Shown: in pieces, positions 44,548-56,444 of the stretch
Layout of the letters: each line of letters begins with the position of its first letter
Position numbering within the stretch: position 1 is the first letter of the stretch
Assembly (NCBI GenBank): GCA_039707465.1
Contig: CM077648.1
Location: forward strand, 25,668,119-25,732,118
Length of the DNA stretch: 64,000 nucleotides
Source of the DNA: Rhabdophis nuchalis
Taxonomy: Eukaryota; Chordata; Lepidosauria; Squamata; Natricidae
Direction: 5' to 3'
The notes under the pieces: model-generated
Seen by the model: the letters and a program-made list of their open reading frames with translations, nothing else
Told to the model about the DNA's origin: nothing
Databases searched by the model: none
Program-made: the position numbers and the translations under genes

Positions 44548-44697
44548 CCAAAAGGTAACTTGGCTTTCTTAGTTTCTTCTTTGAAAATGTTTTGCAGGTT
44601 CTTGAATGAGAAGTGAAATATTTCCAAAGAAGAAACCAGTGAAGTGCAGATGTCTTTGGGACAACCATGTCCTGGATGATTGAGAATCTCCATAGAT
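44548..44697 (+). mobile_element. Foldback repeat with non-palindromic tail
   Basis: Diverged arms (ttcttctttgaaaatgtttt and tatttccaaagaagaaacc) plus the shared tail accatgtcctggatgattga, gaatctccatagat. Confidence 0.6.
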
Positions 44698-44724
44698 CTA
44701 AGGTTAAGAAACACTGCTCTATAA

Positions 44725-45044
44725 CAGAGGTGTCAAACTCAAGGCCTGCTAGCTGAATCCGGCCCACAAGATGCTTAGATCTGGCCTGCAGGGCCACTCT
44801 CAAAATAGCGAAGGACCAGCCCAGTGAAAACTGAGATCGTGAGGTCTCCTCACGAGCTCTGTTTTCACTGGCAGAGGGTTACAGGAGACTGTCACAGCCA
44901 AAAACAGAACTCGGAAGCAGAGCTCTTGGTCCACCAGTGGCGTCCCTGACACGAGTGATGTTGAGCTGGCCATGCCCACTCTGGTCCCCTGAGGTCAAAC
45001 AAAGCCCTGATGCCACCTCAATGAAATCAAGTTTGAAACCACTG
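44725..45044. mobile_element. hAT (Charlie-like) MITE, ggggtgtcaaac family
   Basis: 320 bp. Starts cagaggtgtcaaactcaagg, ends gtttgaaaccactg. Perfect target duplication CTCTATAA at 44717-44724 and 45045-45052. Confidence 0.88.
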
Positions 45045-45090
45045 CTCTATAATCTCCCAGAAGCCCACTGAAGAAAATAGGTAATATGTA

Positions 45091-45491
45091 CCGTATTTTT
45101 CGAAGTATAAGAGGCACCTTTTCTCCCCCAAAAAGGGTGAAAATCTGAGCGCATCTTATACACTGAATACATTATTTTTGGCCTCCCCAAACCCTCTGCA
45201 CATCCATTTTTGCGAATGGGGGGGAGCATGCAGAGAGTTTGAGAGCCTGCAAAGTGCTCCTGGGGATTGGGGAGGGCAAAAACAAGCAAAAATGGGCCAT
45301 TTTTTGCTTGTTTTTGCCCTCCCCCCAGGCACACTTTGCAGGCCTCTCAAACTCTCTGCATGCTCCGTTTTTTCACAAAAACAAAGTGTGCAGAGGGTTT
45401 GGGAGGCCTGCAGAGTGCAGAAACCTTTTTTAAAAAATGACCTCTTCAAAATCTTTGTGCGTCTTATCCTCCGGTGCGTCGAAAAATACAG
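45091..45491. mobile_element. TATAAGACGCACC-family MITE
   Basis: Ends ccgtatttttcgaagtataa and gtgcgtcgaaaaatacag, TA on both flanks. Lies about 500 bp from the inferred LEF1 3' end. Confidence 0.83.
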
Positions 45492-46004
45492 TAAATGCTT
45501 GGTAATATGCAAAAGAAACCTAGAAGCCTGGTTAACTTATTTAAAAGCGAAAGTTACCTAGTGACACAGAACTGACCATCATATAATAGAATACAGAACT
45601 TACAAGTTGGATGTATTTTAAACAAAGACATAAAAGCAAACCATGTCTGGCAGAACTGTCATGGTCTTTCCATGCGTGAAAAAAATGCAGTCTTCAATTA
45701 CTCGATTATCATGGGCCTTTTAAGAATTACTGAGTTTCGTGTCAGTTATTTTGCTCTAAATCTTCCATCACATTTCCCCCCCTTTTTGTTTAGGTGTGTC
45801 TTATATAAGCTGACCTGGGGAGGGGGGGTCCTTCAGTTGAGCAGGATAATTCTCATCAATAAAATCATCAGATTGTGTGTTTTTTTTCCTGCTATGTAGA
45901 CATACATATTTTCAAAGAGCAGACGCACCGCTAAATTATCTTCATCTGGTTCCACTGAAGCTGCCACATGAAACAAAATGAACCAAACTCTACCCAAGCC
46001 CAAA

Positions 46005-47076
46005 AGAATACGTACTTTGTTGTTTTATTACAAAGCTTTTATTTTAAAAAAAACATGAAAACAACAACAAAAATGCTCAGCACATTAACTCAAATTGGAA
46101 TGACAAAATATATATTGGTTGTCTTTTTGTTTTTTTGGTAAAGGCTAGGCCTTAAACAAAAAAAACTTGGGTACATCAATGTTCATTTCAACAACTGGCA
46201 TAAAATCCCACTAAACAGGATAACAGAAACAGATACAAATACAGAACATTCGAAGTAATAATAATCCAAGTGCTGGGCTTTTAAAAAAACAAACCAAGGA
46301 AATTCAGATAGGTGAGTAGGAGATTTTACTGAAATCAGATCCAATAAGGTATGTTGCTTTTACACATATAAAGAGATGAAGTGGATCACGTGTTTAGTGT
46401 ACATATACAATGATTTCATCTGTTACAAATAGTTAATTCAAAAACAAAAGGGCTTTATCCTCCAAATGCGTCTTTCTTCTCCAACAGGAAAAAAAAGAAA
46501 TCTACTATTATTTAAAAACCTTTTTTAAAAAAGAAAACGCAGGGGGGGGGGGGGATTTCAATGCTTCTTTAAAACCTCAAAGTCAATAAAAATGTACACC
46601 AAGGCAATAACTAAAATATAGAAGCATTCAAGTTTATCATTTTAGAATCTGAAAAACCGAGATTCATCCTCTTGCACCATTAAATAAACCGGATAATGTC
46701 TTCCTCAAGAAATTACGTTTTGGTTCCTTCAGTGTGAACGGGCAAGATGGAAGCCAGCGCTGCTGCTGCTGCTGCCTTCTTTTGACTAAAGCAAAACGAA
46801 TACAGCGGAACTATTGTGTTGCTGACTCAGCACTGACAACATAGAAGATACAAATGGAGGCGTGTAAGGCGGACTGGAGGTAAAAAGGGGAAGATCTGAA
46901 ATGCTACTTTTGGCTCTCCTTTTTGAGTTGGGCTCGGAATTCTGTGATGGTGAAGGGACGTGGCAGTGATTGTCTTTATGGTTCAATGTCTTTAGCAGGG
47001 ACACCAGGGTAAAATTTGACACCCTTAGACATACTCCTGATATGCCTGTTTAAAATGAGGGACATCCATGGAGATT
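46005..47076 (-). other. LEF1: LEF1 3' UTR
   Basis: About 1.07 kb of AT-rich, repeat-poor sequence between the LEF1 stop and a minus-strand AATAAA at 46024-46029. No interspersed repeat is seen here, in contrast to the flanks, which fits a constrained 3' UTR. It contains a poly-G run near 46542-46553 and a short GCT-type repeat near 46760. Confidence 0.75.
46024..46029 (-). terminator. LEF1: LEF1 polyadenylation signal AATAAA
   Basis: Plus-strand TTTATT (minus AATAAA) about 1.05 kb after the LEF1 stop. It marks the likely 3' end of LEF1, about 5.3 kb from the HADH 3' end in tail-to-tail arrangement. Confidence 0.65.
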
Positions 47077-47156
47077 TTAACAAGCTTCCATTTCAAGAAG
47101 AGGCCCTGATGTCGCTGCCTTCATCTTGCAGGTTGAGAGTGTGTGTCGCTTCCCAC
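47077..47156 (-). CDS. LEF1: LEF1 terminal coding exon (GGKR...LLEMEAC C-terminal tail)
   Basis: LEF1 is the HMG-box partner of beta-catenin in Wnt signalling. On the minus strand a strong acceptor (tgtattgttctctgcag) is followed by a phase-1 exon reading GKRHTLSTCKMKAAT, then SGPLLEMEAC and TAA (47077-47079). This matches the alternative LEF1 C-terminal tail known from mammals (GGKR...KAKAAT...LLEMEAC). The position downstream of HADH in convergent orientation is where LEF1 lies in human. Only this exon is found in the window. The HMG-box exons must lie beyond 64000, and the alternative GTGPRMTAAYI tail was looked for and not seen. Confidence 0.92.
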
Positions 47157-47267
47157 CTGCAGAGAACAATACAGTAAAACACTTTTTAGAATTGTATATC
47201 AAGGTACTTTACTATGTATTATTCATTGGTTTAATTATACTCTTACTATGTAGGTAACACCTTAGAC

Positions 47268-47803
47268 CAGTGATGGCGAATCTTTTTTGCCTCAGGTGCC
47301 AAAAGTACATGCATGTGCATTATCACGTGTGCTTGCCTGCCCACCCACATAATTTAATGCCCCCTATGCCGTGCCCCCTGTGCATGCATGACCTCCCCCC
47401 CCCCGCTCTGCACATGTGGGCACCGCATGTGCAGAGCATGGAGAGGGTGAAAACGGCAATCCCCTCACCCCAGAGGGACTCCGGAGGCCAGAAATAGCCA
47501 ATTTTCCGACTTCCAGTGGGCCTGGCAAGTCCATTTCCACCCTCCCCAGGCTTCAGAGGCTTTCTAGGAGCCTGGGGAGAGGCAACGCGCAAACTGGAAG
47601 TTTGGAAATGGACTTCCGGGTTGCCCATTGGGCCATTTTTCTCCCTCCAGAGGCTTCATGAGGGAAGCCTCCGGAGGGCAAAAAACGGCCCAAAATCAAG
47701 GCAAAAATCAGCTGGCCAGTATGCACATGTGCACTGGAGCCGACAGAGCAACACCTCGCGTGCCCTCAGAAATGGCTCACATGCCATAGTTTCACCATCA
47801 CAG
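47268..47803. mobile_element. hAT-type element, cagtgatggcgaa family
   Basis: 536 bp. Starts cagtgatggcgaatcttttt, ends atagtttcaccatcacag. Flanks CCTTAGAC and CCTTTGAC (7/8) are the likely target duplication. Lies about 100 bp upstream of the LEF1 terminal exon acceptor. A right-end relative is at about 57540-57765. Confidence 0.75.
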
Positions 47804-47815
47804 CCTTTGACGAGG

Positions 47816-48000
47816 TCCCCAACCCCTGATCCACGGCCCAGTACCAGTCTGCAGCCCATTGGGAACTGGGCCACATAAGTGGCAGATGAGCACGCGAAGC
47901 TCCATTTGCACAAGTGGTGGATGCACAAGTGAAACCATTCCCTCACTCCCCAGTACTGCCACCGTTGCTGCCAATCTGTGGAGTATGAAAGGTGGGAACC
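47816..48000. repeat. Probable hAT-type repeat fragment
   Basis: ggtccccaacccctgatcca and ggcccagtaccagtctgcag resemble the family at 42494-42674. No boundaries seen. Confidence 0.4.
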
Positions 48001-48961
48001 ACTATCTTAAACAACCTTCACAAGCTAAGCATTATCATGCCGGCTTAGAAATTCTAAGAGTTGAAATCTATGCATCTGAAGGGGGCCAACATGGGGAAGG
48101 TTGGGATAGAGCAAGGCTAGGCAACCTGATTCCTTTCTTACACTTTGGTCTGTAACTGCAAGTTTGCCTGACCATTGGTTACATTGGCCAGATAAGATCT
48201 GGTAGACACCCGCATATTTGTTCTTATGATTTTGATGAACCTTATGGAGGCAGTTACTCTGCTTTATACAAAAGATGCATCTAGATATTGTCCAATGACA
48301 ACTTCCAGTATATGGAACAAATTAGAATTCAATCTGACATACAAAGTTCTAAACAAAAGTGTTAGAAACTCTAGATCCCAAAACAAATATATATTGTATA
48401 TAATGCTTAATATTAACAATATACAATGTTCAACAAGGTATTCAATAGAAGACTATGTTGGTTCAAAAGTAAACCTCTATAAACTATGAACTATCACACT
48501 CCACTGAATTCTAAGTAAATGTAATTTTTAAAGTAAAAACTCAGCATAGTTCCTCCTAAGAAATACTGTAGTAATGACAGTAAATTCTAGTTCATGATCC
48601 TAATGCAGATTACCAGATCCCTGAATTTGGACACATTGGTTAGATGGAAATAACATTTCAAATCACTGAACAGATAGAAAGGATAATTTTGGTTATCAAA
48701 TGCAACTACGTACCCAATGCAGGAATCCAAATTAAAACATTTATGATGGATGATAATCCCAGTGAAGGGCTCCAATAATATACCAAGCCTCTATTATGCT
48801 TTTGCCTGAATGAATAGCCACATGTTTTTACATAAATATGATTGTAGGTAGTTTAGTTACATAAAAGTTAGAGCACTTAGCCAAGTAATTTAGATATAGT
48901 CACTAGCTGATCTTTCAAATTCATGTCCAAATCCAATACAAAACACTCTGGTTTTAGGATA
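48001..48961. other. Probable LEF1 intron sequence
   Basis: AT-rich, no feature recognised apart from a weak MITE-like arm near 48050-48110. Confidence 0.45.
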
Positions 48962-49191
48962 CTGTGTTTTCCTGAAAATAAGACAGGGTGTTATTTTCTT
49001 TTGAACCCTGAAATAAACACTTGGCCTTATTTTTGGAGAGATCTTATTTTTCAGGTGCAGGAGGCTGTGTGTGGTCACCTCATGGCTGCTGCTGTGTTGC
49101 AATATTTTCAGGGGAAATCTTATTTTAGCACATCCACTCAAAAGCCCGATTGGGCTTATTATCCAGGGAGGTCATATTTTCAGGAAAACGG
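48962..49191. mobile_element. MITE, CCCGAAAATAAGACC family
   Basis: 230 bp. Ends ctgtgttttcctgaaaataa and catattttcaggaaaacgg, flanked by TA. Confidence 0.8.
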
Positions 49192-49469
49192 TATCATATT
49201 AAAATTAATATGATGTTAACATGAAGGTGTTTACTAACACATTACATTTTTACTCTACTCTACTCATTTTTACTTCCAGATGAGGAAGTAGAAAAGCATA
49301 TTGCAATAAATATATAGGGGAAATAATTGTTCAAGAACACAAACCCTATGCAAATCATACTTTTAAGGTTGCAGGATACATTCACCTTATGCACATTCAC
49401 CACCATGAATGAATCTAAACAAGATCAATGCATGGAGGTTATTTTGCAGAGGTTTTATTTTATGTTACT

Positions 49470-50008
49470 ACTAGCCGTTCCCGGCCACATGTTGCTGTGG
49501 CCCAGTCTGGTTAAATGGCAAACCAATCTGTGTGTAGATCTACACCTGCACACACAAACACATACACACAACCACTGTATAACCCCCAACCTACCTACCT
49601 ACTGTATTTTTCCCTCTTCCTTTCTATCCCTCTACCTACCTACCTACCTACCTATCTACCTACCTACCTACCTACCAACCTACCTACCGCATTTCTTCCT
49701 CCCTCTCTCTATCCCTATAGCTGCCTACCTACCTACTATATTTCTCCTTGAATGTTATGGACAGAGTATTTTATGTCACAAAGGATGACATAATACCTGT
49801 GGCCCACTGCTCTCTCTGTATCCATCTACCTACCTTTTTTACAATTTTTTACATTTCCGTTGCATGTACCTGGCACAGGTGTGACATCTACATAATCTAT
49901 ATATATCATTGGTGCCGTATTTGAAAGGCACGTTGTATGAAAATTTGGAAGCGATCGGCGGAGATTAGCGGTTTTGAACAAACTCAGTTTCATTTTTATT
50001 TATATAGA
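49470..50008 (+). repeat. Unclassified repeat containing (CCTA)n tracts
   Basis: Begins actagccgttcccggccaca and ends near tcatttttatttatatagat. Inside are (CTAC)n microsatellite blocks at about 49592-49740 and the phrase ggaagcgatcggcggagatt. It looks like a dispersed retroelement end, but I cannot name the family. Confidence 0.45.
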
Positions 50009-50771
50009 TTTTTTCACATTAAATCTTCCTAACTCTTTGAAAAAGCAGACCCTGGTATCCTCTGGAGTAGAAAACCACCCATTCAACTGCAGTGGCGTGG
50101 ATCTGACTCACCCAATTCTAATTTCATCGTAAAATTATCTTATAATAACTATTTTAAAAAGCCTCATCAGTTTCTGTCTTTAAAAAAAGATGCATGAGAA
50201 GGGGATCAAAGGGAACCATGAAGGACTTTCTTTTTCAAGGAGGACAGAGAAGAGGCCAAGCAAAAAAGCAAAGAAACCACTGGAAAGAGAGCACCCTGCA
50301 GAGTTATATTTATTTTAGGCCTTTTCATCCCAGATTTTCAAAGGTTTGGTCCAGGTTGCTCTTCCTGGGAAGGTTTTCCTTTCAGTCTTACATTAAAACA
50401 TTCTGTTTCCTGTTGAGGAATAGCCTTCAGGCACCAAGCCAGCACTTCACGGCACAAGCAGTGCAATTCAGAGCAATTCTCCATTAGAGCCGGGGAAAGT
50501 ATTCCTTGCTTTAGGAAATGAAACACTCTTCTGTTGAGATGGGGTCCCGTCCCCTCAAACTCACACCTTTTCTCTTCCCAGACACCTTTCTTTGAAGCGG
50601 GGAGATTAAAATAATGTCCAGTCTTTCTCCAGCCCGCCCTTTTCAGAAATGGGATTGACGTTGACGGGAGCTGTGATTTTATTTCCAAGCATTCCCGTTA
50701 TTCTTAATGAATCCCATTTTCATACATCTGAAAATGTGAGTGCTAATTTTTATAAGAGGGTACCGCCAAAC
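50009..50771. other. Probable LEF1 intron sequence
   Basis: No repeat family recognised. Confidence 0.45.
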
Positions 50772-51125
50772 AGGGACGCGGTGGCTCAGTGGCTACGATG
50801 GTGATCTTGTCACTCAGAAAGGTTGGCAGTTCGGCAGTTCGAATCCCTAGCGCCACGTAACGGAGTGAGCTCCGGTTACTTGTCCCAGCTTCTGCCAACC
50901 TAGCAGTTCGAAAGCATGTAAAAATGCAAGTAGAAAAATAGGAACTATCTTTGGTGGGAAGGTAACAACGTTCCGTGCACCGTTGACATTTCGTCATGCC
51001 GGCCACATGACCACGGAGACTTCTTCGGACAGCGCTGGCCCTTCGGCTTAGAAAAGGAGATGAGCACCGTCCCGTAGAGTTGGGAATGACTGGCACATAT
51101 GTGCGAGGGGAACCTTAACCTTTAC
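50772..51125 (+). mobile_element. Sauria-type SINE, full length
   Basis: gggacgcggtggctcagtgg head, gttcgaatccctagcgccac B box, full BovB-like tail ending in ccttaacctttac. Flanked by accgccaaac (50762-50771) and actgccaaac (51129-51138), a 10-bp target duplication with one change. Confidence 0.88.
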
Positions 51126-51138
51126 CATACTGCCAAAC

Positions 51139-54025
51139 TTTAACTGTATGTCTCTGCTATTTACTTCTTTAAACATAAATTCTGCAGCCCATAGAGCTGT
51201 CCTTCACCCCTCAAAAATGATAGCAGCAACAACATTGCCTCCTGCAACTGCTAGCTAAAAAGCCAACCATAACTGGAGATCCTTTCCATTTCCTACCGAT
51301 AAACCGATTGGAGCCTTAAAGGAACATAATGGAGCTTCCGAGCAGATATGAAACAGGTCATGCCAGGATTCCTTTCAAGAAACCACAGGTATGTGCTACA
51401 GAGACTGAAGATTTCCCACATCTAAGGCTCCACTGGAGGGCTGCAGCTGAAGTTTAGCCAACCCAGGCAAGCCCCAGCAAAGCCTAACCCGCAAGTGAAG
51501 TCGGTGCAATCAAAGGCAGCAATTACAGCTCCCTGGCTGTGGCTAGGCTTCAAAGCAAAGCGCTCGGAGTCACATTTTAGCATATGTGAAGCCTTGAGCC
51601 TCAGCCACAAAACTAGATCTGCCGTCTCTGCCATTTGCGCCGAAGTGCAGCTCTGTGACTGGAGCAGAGAAGTACGGAACTGTTCCTCAGTTGTTGGGTG
51701 TGTGTTTTTTTTTAAAGGCTCCACAGTTGAAAGATAACAGTGAAATTTTGGCAGCAAGAAGAGTGCATAATTGAAGACTTGTGGCATGCAGAGATCAGAG
51801 GCTGGATTTTAATCTCTCCCCCCCCCACACACACACACCACCCAAGCAACTCCCAATAAAGTTTTGTCCTTTTCTATACTGTACAATTTGAAAAGGGCTA
51901 GAGCAAGCAAAAATATATTTAACACAAGAGAATACTTTTTAAAAAGTTGTTTTGGTTGGGTTTATTCATGAATAAATATATAGACGAAGGATAACTTTAA
52001 TGGCTGGCCTCAAGCTAAAAGGGACAGGGAAGTGAATCAACCCGTATCTCTCTCTCTCATGCCAGGGTATCATGATTTAAACCACCTGAGAAAATGTTCA
52101 TTCATTTGACTCTTGGGTTCCAACATTTCCTCCAGCAATTTGTTCTATAGCTCTCTTTATCATTAAATAATTACAGTGTGCTTAATATGTACTTAATACA
52201 ATGTATGTTTAATATAAAATTCTGCTTCAAATCTGCTTGTGTTCTAAATTTCTTATAGATAATTTCTCACCGAGTCTATTTTGCAAAATTATTTGCAAAA
52301 ATTATTTTAAGAAAACAAAAATCAGTATCTTAAGTTATGTTAGGCTGTCAATTTCCAATATTTTTTTTTCTTTTACCGCACATTTCTAAGCTACAATATT
52401 TTTTGTTCCTTTCCTTTGAGAACTTTACAATGAAACATAAAACTGAATTCAAAATCTAAGGTCAGCATAATGATTTAGCAACATATGGCAATATGCATCT
52501 AATAAATGCAATACACTTATCAGATTCAATAAATAATAAATTAATTGCAATAAATAAATGAAATGAATCCTTTTATTTGGCCTTAAATTTTGGTCAAGCT
52601 GTAGGCTGTTTTCATAAGGAAGACTCATATAATTTTAAAATGTTTGCCTCCATAATAAATTTTCAATGGCAAAAAAGAGGAGGGGGAGGGACAGGAGAGG
52701 GGAGGGGAGAGGACAGAAACAAAATGTGGAAAAACACAGGAAGGTAATAAAAACTATACCATCTGGGCCCCAGGTATAATTCTGGGACTGTAGTGTTGCC
52801 TGCACAATAAAAGCCCTGTTACCTGGGAAGAACCTAAAAATAAATCAATTTAATGTTAACCTGGCAGGGGTAATTGTAATTAGATGAGGCAGCAATTTAA
52901 TGATAAATCTTGGGCTATTATAATTAATGATGAACTGCTATATATTACACTTTTTCTTGTGATAACAAGTAATCAGTGTTTACTGAAATAATCTCTCTAA
53001 AAAACACCACGTTAACATGCAATGTAGCAAATTCATTAAGTAGCAATTAATTCAAGTAAGATATTTTGATCTGTTAGCAGTTCCAACATTTGCTTTTTTC
53101 AGAGGGACAGCCTGTTCCATCTTGCTTACTTGTGTGCTCCCCTAGGGAGGTTCTTAGCCTTCCCCTATATTTCTATACTATATCAGTCTTCATATAGATG
53201 CAATAGACAGAATTGGAGGGTGGAGTTAAGTGAATCATCAGCCTATAGTTGTTATGCTCCCAAAATGGTTCAAGTCCAGCTCCTCTTGAACTCTGTTAAC
53301 CATTATCTAATGCCAATTTGGTATTGCACATTAGTTGACTAGATTTTTGTGTGTAGGCTTGAGCAATAAATCTTCTTAACTTATGCGTGATCACGATCCT
53401 TCGCCCGACAATTCTCTTGTAATATGGACTGGGCCACAAATCAAAAGTTTTACTGATATTATCATATATTTTTTCCATGGTAATTTTGAGAGAGGCAGAA
53501 CTTTCATTTCCCTTTTATGTTAATAATGGAGCTAAATTATATAGTGCCATTACATTAGTCTGGTAGATTTCTTGCTTTTTAAAAAATTAACAAGTTTCAA
53601 AAATTGTATAGAACTTGCTTTTTGAAGCAGCATCCAAGCACCAATAGAGAAATGTCCTTCATATACTTTATCCTGCGCCAATGGGAAAATTATCTCCCAT
53701 TATTGATAACAATCCTGAAGGCAAGATTCTTGATAATTTAAGAATCCATGTTCCTCCAGTTAATTGGTAAATTTGATCTCTACATGCCCTGGCCACTTTG
53801 GCTGATGTGAGTAATGTTGGGAGTTGTGTAACAACATCTAGAAAGCCACAGCAGCAGCCCGTGCTGGAAAATGAATGAATACTTTCCCCAAGACATAACA
53901 GATTGTTTGGAAGTCTGGAATCTGTCACAACTATGGAAGACAAAGGATCCAATTATTCATCAACTATGGCTATTGCGCTTTGCTTCAACTGTAGATTCCA
54001 TTCCCCCCACCTCAGAAATAGAGAA
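51139..54025. other. Repeat-poor probable LEF1 intron sequence
   Basis: About 2.9 kb almost free of interspersed repeats. 51420-51720 is unusually GC-balanced and 52500-53100 is rich in TAAT/ATTA core sites. No coding exon recognised. Confidence 0.5.
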
Positions 54026-54029
54026 TCAT

Positions 54030-54122
54030 TAGGTAAAGGTTCCCCTGCGCTTGGATGCTAGTTGTTTCCGGCTCTATGGGGTGGGACTCATCTCCATTTT
54101 TAAGCCAAAGAGCCAGTGCTGT
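54030..54122 (-). mobile_element. Sauria-type SINE 3' end, minus strand
   Basis: aggtaaaggttcccctgcgc at the left, ggctctatggggtgggactc and gccaaagagccagtgctgtc. Short 5'-truncated copy. Confidence 0.75.
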
Positions 54123-54954
54123 CAGCAAATATACCTGTCCCAGAATAATGCTGCAGGATCCAATCAGAATTCATCACCGGGATCATATTTAGCCTTCCTA
54201 GTTTTTGGACTTGTGCTAGAGTCCTCAGGAAATCTCTTTCTCTATGTGTCCTGATGCCCAACTCATATTGGATCCCGCAGTCCATTTTTGGTTCAACTTC
54301 AGTATGGATAACATGTGCTCCAACCTACTAGGTCAACAATACTTTGTAATATATCCATAATACAGACTCTTACAACTTTCCTCCAACATATTTGGAAAGC
54401 ACCAACTTAGGGACGAATTGGCATTGTTAGCAAAGCTTTTATAATAGTAATGTTTGTTTTGGTGGCAAAACTTGACCCAGGAAAAAAATGGATACTAAAT
54501 CATAAGTTCATTTCCCTGATTCCTCCAGCAGATGTCACTCAACTATAGAAAAACCAGGCTCTCTGCAGGGTTATAACCTAGTAACATACAGTATTAAACA
54601 ATATAGCTTCATCTTCTTGAGATATTACTTTCTTCACTAAATAAACAGGAACAAGCATGCTAAAGCACACTAGTTTAAGTCTAGCGTTGACTCATAACAG
54701 CAGAGCATTCATTTAGTTTTTCAATTAAGGAAATTCGGTAAACCTGGATTTGGGATGCTTGAAAAAAAAGCACTAATTTTAGTATAATTTACTAAAATTT
54801 AGTTATTCATTTGATTTATGGGCTGCCCATCTCATTTAGAGGCTACTCCTTTTATGCTGATGGACATTTTCACAACTTGTTCTAAAAACAAAACCAATTC
54901 CTTGTTGTTTCTAAAAAGGAGATTAAAAAGAAGTTTCAGTTTTGAACAAGTACA
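54123..54954. other. Probable LEF1 intron sequence
   Basis: No feature recognised. Confidence 0.45.
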
Positions 54955-56440
54955 TTATTCAATTCAATTCAATTTATTCAATTTATATCCCGCCCTTCTC
55001 CGCGAGGACCCAGGGCGGCGCACAGGAATTTAAAACAATATACAAAATAGTACCAATTATAATTTAAAAACTTATTAAATGACAAAAACCTGCGCTAAAA
55101 CCAGATTCAATCCCCCATTTAAATTGTAAACTATCCCTCCCCTCCTCCCTGGAACCCCCTAAAAGCCAAATTAAGAATTTTGTTCAAACACCCCTAGAAC
55201 TGCGACCCGCCCACCTCTCTTGATACAGAATCCCTCATCAAGGTGGGCCCTCGCTGACGCGGAGGGCCATACCTGCGAGTAGGGGGACTCCCGCAGTAGA
55301 AAAGGTCTGCCTTAGAGTACTTCATGGTGAATGTCATAAATATGATATATATAAATATGTATAAATATATATAAAATATAAGGTCAGAGGAGTTGTTAGA
55401 CAGGGCATTAAAATTCTAGATGTTATTGAATATTAAAATAGATGTTAAAGTATGTATAGTACAAGTTAAACTCAGGAGACGTCTAGACCGGCTCTAAAAA
55501 GTTCATAAATAGTTCATAAATTCATGAAAATCATGCATGGTTCAAAGATAGTTCATCATGGTTCATAAATAGTTAGTTTGTCATCGAAGGTGGGAGAGTT
55601 AGTTCATATAGATATATCAGACTGGGGGTAGCGGGTGGCTTTGGCCTTCCAGTTGTAAATTAGTCCCGGCCTGTAGTCCTCAAGGACTCCTCCAGTCCCA
55701 CAATACCAGGAGTCTTAAGGGCCTCAGCTGAAGAGTTCTAATAGCTGAGGCCAGTTTTTCTCGGCCTGGAGCCTCCACTGCCCACCTTTGTCCCCGGTGG
55801 CATTTCCTTCGGCCCCAACGCCTCCAGCGCTCCTGGTATCTTTCGGCCTGCCAGGCCCAGATCTCCTTAGGCCCGGCCCGGCCCAGCCAGGCCTTGCGGC
55901 CTCGATGTTACCCTGCCGGCCCATGCCAGTCCAGTTGGTCCTCAGCTAGCCAGGTCCGGCTCTGTCTGGCCTCCCCAGGTCTTTACAGTCGCTGGCCTCT
56001 GATGTCCGCTCCAGCGCTGGTCACTTCTCCGCCCACTGGCCGTCCCGGCTCCGCTCGTCAGCTCCTACCGGCACCGCTCTTCTCCTCCTCTCCTCCACGC
56101 CGCGCGGCTCCACTCCACTCTGTTCCTCCATTCCTCTCCTTCTCTCCTTCTCTCTTCCGCGCCACGCGCCGCTCCACTCAAGCCTCGGAGCAGCGCGGCG
56201 TTTTGGAGCCTCCCCGGCGTTTTGGAGCCTCCGGCCAGCTTCCCTCCGATGGCCCATGCAGAGCCGCCGGATCACCCTGGAAGCTCGTCCTGGCCTCAAA
56301 AGGCAGCCAGGGTGAGCGTCTCGCTGGGCCTGGCCCTAAAAGTTGGCAAACGGGCCAGGCGACATGCCCTAACCGCCCACAACTCCCGCGGCCCTCATAG
56401 CGCTCGGTGGCAGACCGCCATCTTCGCGCATGCGCAGTTC
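54955..56440 (-). mobile_element. LINE-like element with 5' promoter and 3' end but no ORF
   Basis: Minus strand. The 5' end (56440 downward) has actgcgcatgcgcgaagatg, that is an NRF1 palindrome (56426-56435) and a YY1-type AAGATGGCGG (56415-56424), then a CpG-rich leader of about 800 bp with a 17-bp duplicated block (56197-56213 and 56216-56232). The middle (55310-55640) is AT-rich. The 3' end (55205-54955) is the gtgcgccgccctgggtcctc type with a GAATT/TTGAATAAA tail, nearly identical to 18007-18260. No RT frame is present. Either an internally deleted L2/CR1-group LINE or a non-autonomous derivative. Confidence 0.6.
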
Positions 56441-56444
56441 ACAA

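Noticed and set aside
49327..49788. 153-aa frame rich in Leu-Pro-Thr-Tyr
   Set aside because: Its repetitive part is the translation of the (CCTA)n microsatellite.
55894..56400. 168-aa plus-strand open frame
   Set aside because: It lies in the GC-rich leader of the LINE-like element in antisense, is Pro/Ser/Arg-rich and resembles nothing known.
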